From Oxyura jamaicensis (Eukaryota > Chordata > Aves > Anseriformes > Anatidae): 64,000 nucleotides of DNA. The DNA lies in contig NC_048903.1 of NCBI RefSeq assembly GCF_011077185.1, forward strand, positions 14,659,239-14,723,238, read 5' to 3'. Shown piece after piece: positions 1-8,161 of the stretch. The stretch's first letter is position 1. Every line of letters begins with the position of its first letter. Below the pieces are notes generated by a model, which was given only the letters and a program-made list of their open reading frames with translations, made no database searches and was not told where the DNA came from. Made by a program: the position numbers and the translations under genes.

Positions 1-864
1 AGCCTTAATTTATTGTTTCATTATAAGGCTGAAAGGAACTTGTAAACTGATTTATTTATTTATTTATTTTTAACTACACAACTGTAGATGTTTATTGGGA
101 TGGGTGGGAGAAGTGAAGTATACAGCTTGGAATAAGACATCTTAAAACCATAACCTTATCTTGTCTTTCTTACAGCTTGCTCATCAAAAGGACATACCTA
201 AGTCCAGGCTATAGACCAGACTGTAAATATTGCATTTTTTGGTTGTCCAAAATAAGATTTCATCTTTTCATTTCATGCATGAATTTTCATTCATGAAAAG
301 TGGCATGTTTCAGGAAGGCCAAAAGAAATGGGGAAAAAATACATTAATGCCTTAAAGCTGACAGCCAAGTGTCCCCTGCTGAAACCTTGTGATAACTTTT
401 TTGGTTTTCATTTTTAATGTAGTTTCAATTACTTATTGCTAGATACCAGAAAAAGAATCAAATATTAACTCTGAATTGTTTGGCTTTGATCCTAGAAGGC
501 ATTTCTTTTGACTCTGGTTCAAACTCGACTTGTTTTCAAAGTGAAAAATGAATTGCAGTGCCTCCGTTTTTACCTAAGTAAAATCGTCTTCATTATCTCT
601 TCTCCCAGGACTGCCTTCTAAGTAGGTTTTAAATTATGCATTTTAGGAAAAAAAATAAATCTTTAAATGTAATAGTAACTGATGATACAGAATCTAACCT
701 TTCTCATCAATTTACAGTTTTGATTCTTAGTGTTAAGTACCTTGAAAGCAAGATGAAATATTTGTTAGGTATTACACTTAAATAGCAGAAGCATGTGTTG
801 AATACATACTGTGTTTAAAACCTATTTACACCACCTAAGTATAAAGAGTTGCATTTTGTTTCAG
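1..864 (+). other. Intron upstream of HPRT-family exon
   Basis: AT-rich sequence that should be the intron preceding the HPRT-family exon at 865, because a polypyrimidine stretch and an AG acceptor abut that exon. A short (TTTA)n tract lies near 50-70, and a palindrome TTCATGCATGAA lies near 270. I see no coding exon on either strand. Confidence 0.6.
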
Positions 865-941
865 ACATAGGCTTTGAAATTCCAGATAAGTTTGTGGTTG
901 GATATGCTCTTGACTATAACGAATACTTCAGAGATCTAAAT
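865..941 (+). CDS. HPRT-family gene, penultimate coding exon
   Basis: Internal exon of a purine-salvage phosphoribosyltransferase, which converts hypoxanthine or guanine plus PRPP to IMP or GMP in the cytosol. The exon runs from an AG acceptor (863-864) to a GTAAGT donor at 942. It is 77 nt long, equal to human HPRT1 exon 8, and begins with two bases completing a split codon. It encodes IGFEIPDKFVVGYALDY followed by NEYFRDLN. This matches the HPRT C-terminal region, including the Phe-Val and Asp residues that contact the purine base and the Arg near the pyrophosphate. Earlier exons lie outside the window. Whether it is HPRT1, PRTFDC1 or a third paralogue cannot be decided here, so I give no symbol. 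Intact splice sites and frame argue against a processed pseudogene. Confidence 0.9.
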
Positions 942-1823
942 GTAAGTACACAGAAGTGTGCTTTGACTGTTATGTACATGAGTGTTCGCACAGATAACTA
1001 GCAGAAAATATTAGTTTCTACTAGGAGATTCTGGTCAATTAATAAAACTTCAAATCTGACTAGATGCCTCTGTTAAAAGGGTAACAACATTATTAATATG
1101 CCAAGATGACAGTTTAATATAAATACATAACTTGTTCATGCCTTACCTTTTTATGAATTTATTCTACAAGTCTTGTGGCCCAGCCTTCCGGTACAGTATA
1201 CTGAATCCTCCAAGATGGTTGTCAGCATATAATCTGCTGGCCGCATCTGAAAAGAAAGTAACTTGTAATTTGGTTTTGATTTCATGTTTGTCTTAGAAAA
1301 GAGCAGCATAAGATTTCACTAGTAATTTTTTTTTTTTAATGGTAGTAGACTGGACTGTGTGTGAAGGTGTTTCCCACACTGTAAAGTATGTGCCTCAAGA
1401 CCTTTTTCCTTTGTTCCGTTATAGTCTCCCTGTGCTGCACTGAGTAGTAAACAGACCCTGATAGAAAGAGTTGATCCTTTTTTTTACCCTTCCTACTGTT
1501 CAAAAGCATCTTCACAAATATGGCTAAGTGGAAAAGTGTCTCACTTTATGGAAAAAAAAAACAGTTCTGTAGAAAATACATAACAAATCTCCATTACTCC
1601 AAAGCAGTGTGGAGAAGGGCGTGATAAATGAACAAAACTGTCCTCTTCCAGAATACACAATTTCTCTGTAAATCAGATGAACTTTGAAGTAATATTAACA
1701 TTTCAGTTTTACAGCAAGTAGTAAAGTTGCAACCAAACTCACAAACCTTAATGTCCTAGTTCCAATATGAGAACATAACCAGGAATAAAACTGAAAATAA
1801 TTGTTTATTTTTATGTTTTTTAG
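942..1823 (+). other. Last intron of HPRT-family gene
   Basis: Intron between the two HPRT-family exons, with GTAAGT at the left end and a T-rich tract plus TAG at the right. It contains a short exon-like segment on the minus strand (1164-1246), listed separately. I see no recognisable repeat. Confidence 0.7.
1164..1246 (-). other. Candidate minus-strand terminal exon, unidentified
   Basis: On the minus strand a pyrimidine-rich tract and CAG acceptor precede base 1246. An open frame then runs to a TAG at 1166-1164 and ends LGGFSILYRKAGPQDL. AATAAA follows the stop directly (1163-1158 on the minus strand). The frame is only about 26 codons, and two other frames are also open across the segment, so chance is a real alternative. 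I do not recognise the peptide and found no upstream minus-strand exon. Confidence 0.2.
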
Positions 1824-1871
1824 CACATTTGCATTCTGAAAGAGAGAGCCAAAGAGAAATATAAAAGCTAG
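1824..1871 (+). CDS. HPRT-family gene, last coding exon
   Basis: A TTTTTTAG acceptor is followed by 48 nt encoding HICILKERAKEKYKS and TAG. Human HPRT1 exon 9 also contributes 16 codons including the stop, ending KYKA, so length, phase (0) and terminal motif all agree. The middle of the peptide differs clearly from HPRT1, which fits a diverged paralogue or relaxed constraint at the C-terminus. With the exon at 865-941 this gives the last 41 codons or so of the gene. The stop lies about 1.3 kb upstream of the NUDT7 start on the same strand. Confidence 0.8.
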   Translation, partial: HICILKERAKEKYKS

Positions 1872-2639
1872 TAATGTCAGACCCCTGGAGTAACAATGCA
1901 TGGATGAATGTGGTAACCTACTACTCATGCCTGTTTCACTGAAGAACTGCATGTTCCTCAGGATACACTTCTGTATATTTTTACTATAATGATATGTGAA
2001 ACAGCTTAAGAAAGATGAATGCTTAAGTTTCAGTGAAACCTTAACAAAATGTTGGCCATAAAATAGATATTATATTCCACTGGAATCGTAGGAGATACAG
2101 CCAGGACATGCACGTGTGTATACAATTATGTCTGGGTTTTTATTTACCATAAGTAACACATATTGTATAAAAACTGTAGTTACTTAAAATATTTACACGT
2201 GGATAACACTGGAAAAAGTAACCATCACAGTAATTAAAGTAAGATTAGTACTTAAACATTCCATGTCACTTGGTCTTTGTTTTTATTGTTTACTGAGGGA
2301 ACGGGTCTCACGTTTCTCACATTATTGCAACCTTCGTTGAAATTCAGGAAACAAATTATTAGCTGGTAAGAGTGGTGATAAACCATTATCGCATGAAAAT
2401 AACTTCAGCGAGCCACCTGTTTGCTCCTAATGAGAACTGGCAGTTACACTGCCCAGACACGGCAACAACGCTGAGATACTGACACCTCGTTGTTTCGTTC
2501 CTACGGTAAACGATTAAAGCAGGCTTTGAGACCTTACTTCTTTGCTTTTGTGTACCTAAACCCTAAGCTAGCAGTCTGTGCTTAAGAGATTTTGCTGATG
2601 CCCCTCGGCTTTTAGCAAAGCCCTATGCTACAGCTAAGA
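1872..2639 (+). other. 3' UTR and spacer between HPRT-family gene and NUDT7
   Basis: Non-coding AT-rich sequence after the HPRT-family stop. The only plausible polyadenylation hexamer I see is ATTAAA at 2233. Short open frames here are not conserved-looking and are not called. Confidence 0.5.
2233..2238 (+). terminator. Candidate poly(A) signal (ATTAAA), HPRT-family gene
   Basis: ATTAAA variant hexamer about 360 nt after the stop codon, followed some 30 nt later by a TG/T-rich stretch that would serve as the downstream element. No AATAAA is closer. Assigned by position only. Confidence 0.35.
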
Positions 2640-3042
2640 AGCCTGACGTGTCGGTGGTGCTTTCCAGGGGCTCCTGAGGGCTGGGGGCTGTCATGTGTCA
2701 CATTACCAGCTCCTTATACCTGGCAGAGGAGGAAACGAGCGCCCTTACCCAGAGCAGGGGAGGGGGGCGGTGCCGCCTTCTCCCCTCTGAGAGGGCGGGG
2801 GCGCTGCCCGGCGGGGCACGACGCCGAGCCTCCCCCTGCTTTCTGCTTTTCTCAGCGGGATCGTACGGGTGTCAGCTGCCCGTGCCCGAGGCAGTACAAG
2901 GCTGGAAGCTGTCGACGCCCGCCCGGGCCGTCTCCGTTGCCGCAGCCGCCCGGCCGAGCCCTCCCACCAGCGCCCCCCTCAGGCCACAAAATGGCCGCCC
3001 GTCCCTGAGGTGATCCCAATTTCCCGCTCGGTCCGCCCTCCA

Positions 3043-3084
3043 CCAATCAGAAGGCGGAGTCCGGCGGACGCGCGCTCTGATTGG
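3043..3084 (+). promoter_or_regulatory. Paired CCAAT boxes, probable NF-Y sites
   Basis: CCAAT at 3043-3047 (context CACCAATCAG) and an inverted copy, ATTGG, at 3080-3084 (context CTGATTGGAAAG). They are 37 bp apart and 80-120 bp upstream of the NUDT7 ATG. Both carry the flanks preferred by NF-Y, and paired spacing of roughly 30-40 bp is usual in TATA-less CpG promoters. Confidence 0.6.
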
Positions 3085-3159
3085 AAAGAACGGCCGTCGG
3101 TCAGTGGGGAAGGGCGGGGAGAAGGAAGGGGAAAAGACCGGTCTCGGGGGGACTGCGGA

Positions 3160-3174
3160 CAAAATGGCGGCCGC
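3160..3174 (+). promoter_or_regulatory. YY1-like element over the NUDT7 start codon
   Basis: ACAAAATGGCGGCCG matches the AAnATGGCGGC-type YY1 site, which often overlaps the initiator and start codon in CpG promoters. A second, related copy (CAAAATGGCCGCCC) lies near 2987. Inferred from motif only. Confidence 0.45.
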
Positions 3175-3201
3175 GGAGCAGGAGGTGGAGGCAGAGGGGA
3201 G
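3164..3201 (+). CDS. NUDT7: NUDT7 coding exon 1
   Basis: ATG at 3164 in a YY1-like context encodes MAAAEQEVEAEG and the first two bases of Arg13, with a donor GAG|GTAGCG. I chose this start because splicing over a 150-nt GC-rich intron gives an N-terminus of human-like length, directly in frame with exon 2. The alternative is an unspliced start at 3332 (MCVFDS), which would not need this exon. Confidence 0.6.
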
Positions 3202-5286
3202 GTAGCGGCCCGGCTCGGCGGATGCCGCAGGCCGAAGGAGGGGAGCGGCGGGCTGAGGGCCTGCTGCGAGGGGAAGGTGCTGGCTGAGAGTCGGTGCCGA
3301 AACCTCTGGGCTTGCCCTGGGCCGCCGCAGCATGTGTGTGTTTGATTCCAGAGAATGCCCGAAGCGGGAGGCGAGGCGCCGCCTGAGGGAGCTGGACGTG
3401 GCCGACAGGTTCTCCCGCTTGCCGCTGCCCAAAGCCTCGGTGCTGCTGCCGCTGGTGGTGCGGGCCGGGCGGCTGTGCTTGCTGCTCACCCTGCGGGCCC
3501 CGCAGGTGCGTGTCCTTGCTCGCCGCCGGCCCTGTAGGTGGGAGGCACCCATGGGGGCCCGGGGACAGGCCCCGGTTCGCGGGCATCGGTAGGGTGGTAG
3601 CAGGTGGCTTCCAGGTCAGAAAAGGAGCGGGTTATGCTCTTTGTTGTGGCTTAACAGAAAACTGAATGGTATGCAGTTCTTAGATGAAACCAACTAGTTA
3701 CATTTAACAGTAGTACTCCTTTAAATTCTAGCTGAGAAGATCACCAGGGGAAGTGTGTTTTCCAGGAGGTAAAAGTGAAGCAAACGATAAAGATGAAATT
3801 GATACTGCTCTCCGAGAAGCCAAGGAGGAAGTGGGACTCCCGCCAGAGAAGGTGGAAGTCATCTGTAGGCTTGTGCCTGGAATCGATAAAGTAAGCAATA
3901 AGCTGTGTAAGTCAGCATACTGTTGGAAAGTAAACTTAGGGTACTTTGCTTTTGTAGGGTTGATAATGACCTTTTCAAACCTGTAACTAAGTAACTGTTG
4001 CTGCTTTAAGTATACAGCCTGTGTTGCGAGCAGGGGAGGGGAGGAGTTTTTTGCTCTCTGGCATTTGTCTGGTAATGTTTGCTCCTATGTGGACTCCAAA
4101 TGCGAATACCAGAAAGACATTGGTAAACTGGTGAGAGTATAGCAAAGAGCAATGGAGGTGCTAAAAGGGGCTGGAGCAAATAGAATAGGAAGAAAGGCTG
4201 AGAGAAGTGGGTTTGCTCAGCTTCAAGTTAGTGGTGAATCCAGTTGCTGTCTCTTAACGGTTATAGAGATGATCTTAGAGTCACCTTGAGACAATGGACA
4301 CAAGGAGCAACAAATGACATTTAAATTAGATGAAAACATTATTCACCATAAGGTTATCCAAACACTGGAACAGATTGCCCTGATAGGCTCTATGATCTCT
4401 GTTTTAGGAGATATGTTTTAGGAGAACTCATCCAGACAAGGCCCTAAGCAGCTTGATATAACATCAAAACTAGCTGGTTCAACATCCTCCTCAAAGCAGG
4501 TTTAATTTAGGTTGAAAGGGACTTTTTCAAGTTATGTAGACTGTGATTCTGTATTGTATGGAAATCTAGCAAGGAGACTTCTATTCTGCAGGTGTCACTG
4601 GAATGTAAGTCATTGTAAATGAACAGGTTGCCAATTTCAGTAGCAATATTCAGTGTTGGTGGAATCAGTTTTCCAGTAGTGCAGAGCGGATGTTGTTTCA
4701 AAAGACTTCATTTTTGTTCTTCAGGTAAGTTTCTCTTTATAGCTTCAATTTAGCTGCTTGAGGGGCTAAATTGCATTCCAGTTAAAAATGTTTCATTGGT
4801 TTCCTGTGCTCATTTTGTCACATTTGAAACCTTAAAATAAAGAACTTTTGCTTGGTACATCCTGTGTTTTCTGTTGTGTGTTTTTTGTTGTTGTTCTTTC
4901 AGATGAATTACTTGGTAACGCCAGTTGTAGGATTTGTAGAGGATACATTCCAGGCCACTCCTAATCCAGATGAAGTGAGTGATGTTTTTGTGATGCCATT
5001 GGAGTATTTCATCAAGCCCTTAAATTACATGACATTGCCTTATAAAACCTCATCTGGTTACTTAACCTGGATGCACTGCTTTACATATCATGACGATGAA
5101 CGAAATAAGTCATTCAAGATATGGGGACTTACTGCACATTTTGCTGTATTCCTTGCTCTTGTAGTTTTTAGAACAAAACCTACCTTTGAGGTTGATTATG
5201 ATCTTGACAACTTAATTTCATCTGCTGAGAGTAATTTTATGAATTTATATGCATCTTTAAATGAAAAGAAGAAGAGTAATCTATAA
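3164..5286 (+). CDS. NUDT7: NUDT7, peroxisomal CoA diphosphatase (4 coding exons)
   Basis: Joined model 3164-3201, 3352-3505, 3732-3890, 4903-5286: 735 nt, 244 residues plus stop, against 238 in human NUDT7. The family hydrolyses CoA and acyl-CoA to 3',5'-ADP and (acyl)phosphopantetheine and regulates peroxisomal CoA levels. Visible features are the CoA-pyrophosphatase signature LRRSPGEVCFPGGK (residues 65-78) leading into the Nudix box, whose catalytic part REAKEEVGL (92-100) supplies the metal-binding glutamates. A C-terminal conserved region KPTFEVDYDL follows. All junctions are GT-AG and phase-consistent. The protein ends KKKSNL: a basic run is present, but the terminal tripeptide departs from canonical peroxisomal PTS1 (human SRL). 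The gene lies in tandem with the HPRT-family gene upstream and VAT1L downstream. Confidence 0.92.
3352..3505 (+). CDS. NUDT7: NUDT7 coding exon 2
   Basis: Acceptor GATTCCAG, donor CAG|GTGCGT. Encodes residues 14-64, including RRRLRELDVADRFSRLP and SVLLPLVV. These correspond to the human N-terminal helix and first beta strand of the Nudix fold. Strongly GC-rich because it lies in the CpG island. Confidence 0.85.
3732..3890 (+). CDS. NUDT7: NUDT7 coding exon 3 (Nudix box)
   Basis: Acceptor ATTCTAG, donor AAA|GTAAGC, 159 nt in phase 0 at both ends, residues 65-117. It carries the CoA-specific motif and the entire Nudix box, with Arg92, Glu93, Glu96 and Glu97 all intact, so catalytic function is expected to be preserved. 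Confidence 0.95.
3891..4902 (+). other. NUDT7: NUDT7 intron 3
   Basis: About 1 kb intron with GTAAGC donor and TTCTTTCAG acceptor. Nearly half is a degraded CR1 copy (4130-4560). No exon seen. Confidence 0.85.
4130..4560 (+). mobile_element. CR1 LINE 3' fragment, sense
   Basis: Non-LTR retrotransposon remnant in NUDT7 intron 3. Recognisable blocks in consensus order are AAGAAAGGCTGAGAGAAGTG followed by TTTGCTCAGC, then a TTTAAATTAGATG block, then ACACTGGAACAGATTGCCC, then a GTTGAAAGGGAC block, ending in a decayed copy of the ATTCTATG-type CR1 terminal repeat. It is 5'-truncated and heavily mutated, so it is an old insertion. CR1 is the dominant LINE of birds and other reptiles, which supports the taxonomic call. 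Confidence 0.85.
4903..5286 (+). CDS. NUDT7: NUDT7 coding exon 4 (last)
   Basis: Acceptor TTCTTTCAG at 4902, stop TAA at 5284-5286, residues 118-244. Contains VTPVVGFVEDTFQATPNPDE, aligning with the human PFVGLI / NPAEV region, and KPTFEVDYDLDNL. The open frame extends left to 4852, but that part is intronic because the splice acceptor intervenes and exon 3 joins in phase 0. Ends KKKSNL. Confidence 0.93.
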   Translation: MNYLVTPVVGFVEDTFQATPNPDEVSDVFVMPLEYFIKPLNYMTLPYKTSSGYLTWMHCFTYHDDERNKSFKIWGLTAHFAVFLALVVFRTKPTFEVDYDLDNLISSAESNFMNLYASLNEKKKSNL

Positions 5287-7640
5287 CAAACTGGGGTGAC
5301 AATCTGTACTGAAGAAGGAAAAGGGTTTTGGTTTATTTTCTTTGTATCTGTTATATGATTGAATTTCACATTTGCACTTTATTTTAAATAGAATTCTTAA
5401 GTTGTCAAACCCTAACGAGATTCATATAATTGTATCTGTTTTAGAATTGTCAAATGCCCACAGTACTTTTAATGGATTTAGCATACAAACTTGAAAGGTC
5501 TAGTTTAATTACCGTCTTTGCCTGTGATCCAAGACTGACTTTCTATGTTTTGTTGTTTTTCTATTTAATGAGATAACACTATTTTTTCTAATTTGTCTGT
5601 TTGAATTAAAAATATACTCTGGTATCTGCCTATTACTGTGTGAAGTACTACTTATGGGTAACATAACTCATACAGTCTTGGTTGGTATTTTTACAAGTGA
5701 GTGATACAAAATCACACTTACAAAATACATAATAACACTTTAAAAAGTGGCAGGTGCTTTCATAATTTGGTTTGGTTGGGGTTGTGGAGGTAAGGAGAAG
5801 ATTTAATGAACTCAGTATTTCTCAAGGAAGTTCTCTAGGCTATGAAAAACTTAGTGTACAGACAACGGTACTGAACTTTCTTCCACAGCATCCAGTTAGC
5901 ATCGTTCACTCAGCTACTAGAAGGAGTTGTCTTAAGGAGAAAAGAGTGACATTCAGTACTCAAGAAAACTAAAATGCTCATCTGTAGTCGAATCCTTACC
6001 AGTAACCCTGGCAGTTTCAGATGGGTAGTGTTTTTTGCATTGTGAATCTTTGTTTCCTTGTTGCTAGTGAACTAGAGGCTTACTCGTGGTGGTCATGGTA
6101 CTGTTGACAAAGGGTTAAGTTTTTAAAAGCAGAATTTATTTTGGCTGGATTTCAGATGTAGTTTGGAAATAAGCAGGCTACCAGTCTACTACATGGTGAT
6201 CTTTGACTAATGGGTGAAATCCCTGGAGAAGTAGTAGCCACTCTCAGGAATAACTTTTTATTTATTTCTCAATATAGTAAATTTCACATGTGAAATTGTT
6301 TAAACATTTTTTTAAAAAAAGTTCATCATTGTTTGTACCCTCAGTGGTTTCTCTCATTGCTAGTATATGCAGGAAAAGTAACTAATTAAAATAAGAACAT
6401 TGTTAATTAAAATGGAGCAAGCTGATTGGACCTTTAATTATTAAACAAAACAGGTACCAAGAGACATAATCACTAAATTACCATCCTCCTCTGTTCCCAG
6501 CAGACTTTTTATTTCATCTCCCAATGAAACCTGGCACAGAAATTGTACAAAGGGTACGAATTCAGACCTCATTTTTTTCTCTTTTCTGAAACATTGCGTG
6601 GAACTATAAGGGCAAGAAAACAGTTACAGCTGTTAGGACTTCCAGCAAATGGAAGTCCTGTTGATACTGGGTATCAGATCAACCATTTGAGCTAATTGAA
6701 AAAATGAGCTTGTAGAGGTCCATGCAAACAAACATCCTTGAGTGATTTGCAGGAAAGCCACTGGGCCCTAATCTTTTGTGTTATGCCTCTTACATAATTT
6801 TACTGACATTCATTTTGAAATTTGGGAAGTTCTTAACTAAAAAAAACTGATTCCTTAGAGACCCATCTGGCATTTGAGTGCCCAAACAACTCCACAAAAA
6901 GAATAGAAGTTAAATTGCCAGTTAGTACAACTGTAATTCCTCAAGTCACCCTTCTAACGGGAGATTTTTTCCTTGGACACTGAGTGAAATTCCGCCACAA
7001 TTCTTGAAGCAGAAATGAGAGGGTGACTCTGCAACCCTTGTAACTAATCCATGCCCTATTCATACCCTCTTTCTTTTAAGAGGTGGGGACTGGAGAGTGT
7101 GCCAAGTTGAGCATCATAAAGTCTGTGATTCAGGCATTTCTCAAGATAATACATCTCAAGTATGAAAGAACTGAAAGTATGTCTCTCACTCATCCTGGCT
7201 GAGTGCTCAGTGTAGCTGAATACCACATTAAAGGGCTGTTCCATCTACTGTGTACCTAATGTTTTTAAGGGAGAGTATGACTGCTTAGTGTGAGATCGAA
7301 CTAATGAAAAGGTGGATTCTCAGGGGGTTCTCAGATTCTCAATCTTTCATGGGGCCTGGGGCTGCAGGAAAGACGTACAAAAAAATGAAAAAGATCTAGC
7401 AAATGCGTTGTTCTGAGAATTTCCTAGTAGAAAATGCTCTACTCTGCTTTGAAATAGTTCACAACCCGAGGCAATTAATTCTCCATTGTATTATAAACAA
7501 ATTTTTAAGCACCTTGAAAAGCAGGGCCTTTATTTTTCTGTGGACCGAGTGCCTTGCAGTTTGACACTGCAATGTTAGAATGCTTAAGTTCCCTTTCAAA
7601 TCTGCCTTTATATCATGTAATAAAGCACTTTTCAAGAGCT
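5287..7640 (+). other. NUDT7: Probable NUDT7 3' UTR
   Basis: AT-rich non-coding stretch after the NUDT7 stop. An ATTAAA near 5604 could give a short 3' UTR and the AATAAA at 7619 a long one of about 2.3 kb. No coding exon or repeat family recognised. The extent is inferred from signals, not from transcripts. Confidence 0.45.
7619..7624 (+). terminator. NUDT7: Candidate distal NUDT7 poly(A) signal (AATAAA)
   Basis: Canonical AATAAA followed about 20-40 nt later by CTCTGTGTCCC and TTGTTCTGTCT, a good GT/T-rich downstream element. It is the best such pair between the NUDT7 stop and 8 kb. Confidence 0.45.
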
Positions 7641-8081
7641 CTGTGTCCCATTGTTCTGTCTAACTGGTCTTGTATTATAGCTGAAAATTACTAAACCAGA
7701 TATGTATCTACTTCTATTTTGCACATAGTGTTTAAAGGTCTCCTTCATTTTGAATTACTGATTGCAAATGCATTTGTCTTGTTTAAGTATGGTATGTTAA
7801 TATAGCTTCCTATCTGAAAAGGTGTTTTATATGTATATATTTACTCTGTGCTTATTCTCGGAAGCAAATAACTAAGGTCATTGCTCAATTGAAAAAAAAA
7901 ATGTTAAAAATATATTCCAGAGCGCACACTCTAATTATGGATAAGTAATGCTAGCATGACAGTAAAATGAGTGCAAAGTCTTGTATCAGAACAAGAAAAT
8001 TACTGATAAAAAAACTAAAAATAAGTAGATACAGTTTAATGAGTTGTTAGTCATTCTTTTAGTTTACATGCAGTGATTCAG

Positions 8082-8161
8082 CATTTAACATTTCTATATA
8101 AGTTTGAGTGCTCAAAGAATCAGACTTCTGATATTATGTGAACATTTAACATTTCTATATA
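8082..8161. repeat. 19-bp direct repeat pair
   Basis: CATTTAACATTTCTATATA occurs exactly at 8082-8100 and again at 8143-8161. A pair this close suggests a local duplication with a diverged spacer. Confidence 0.8.

Larger units (their letters stand above)
2640..3600 (+). promoter_or_regulatory. CpG-island promoter of NUDT7
   Basis: GC-rich, CpG-dense block contrasting sharply with AT-rich flanks and covering NUDT7 coding exons 1 and 2. There is no TATA box near the start. Several long open frames on both strands here result from high GC content rather than genes. The island could drive transcription both ways, but I see no convincing first exon on the minus strand. Confidence 0.75.

Noticed and set aside
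1695..1952. 85-codon minus-strand open frame
   Set aside because: Antisense to the HPRT-family terminal exon; no splice or promoter context.
3332..3351. Start at 3332 (MCVFDS) for NUDT7
   Set aside because: Possible, but the upstream exon 3164-3201 joins exactly in frame and gives a human-like N-terminal length, so 3352 is treated as an acceptor boundary.
2872..3552. 226-codon minus-strand and other long frames over the NUDT7 CpG island
   Set aside because: Antisense or out-of-frame shadows of NUDT7 exons 1-2 in GC-rich DNA, with no family resemblance.
4852..4902. N-terminal extension of the last NUDT7 open frame (MVHPVFSVVCFLLL)
   Set aside because: Hydrophobic leader is the translated polypyrimidine tract and acceptor of intron 3, not a signal peptide.
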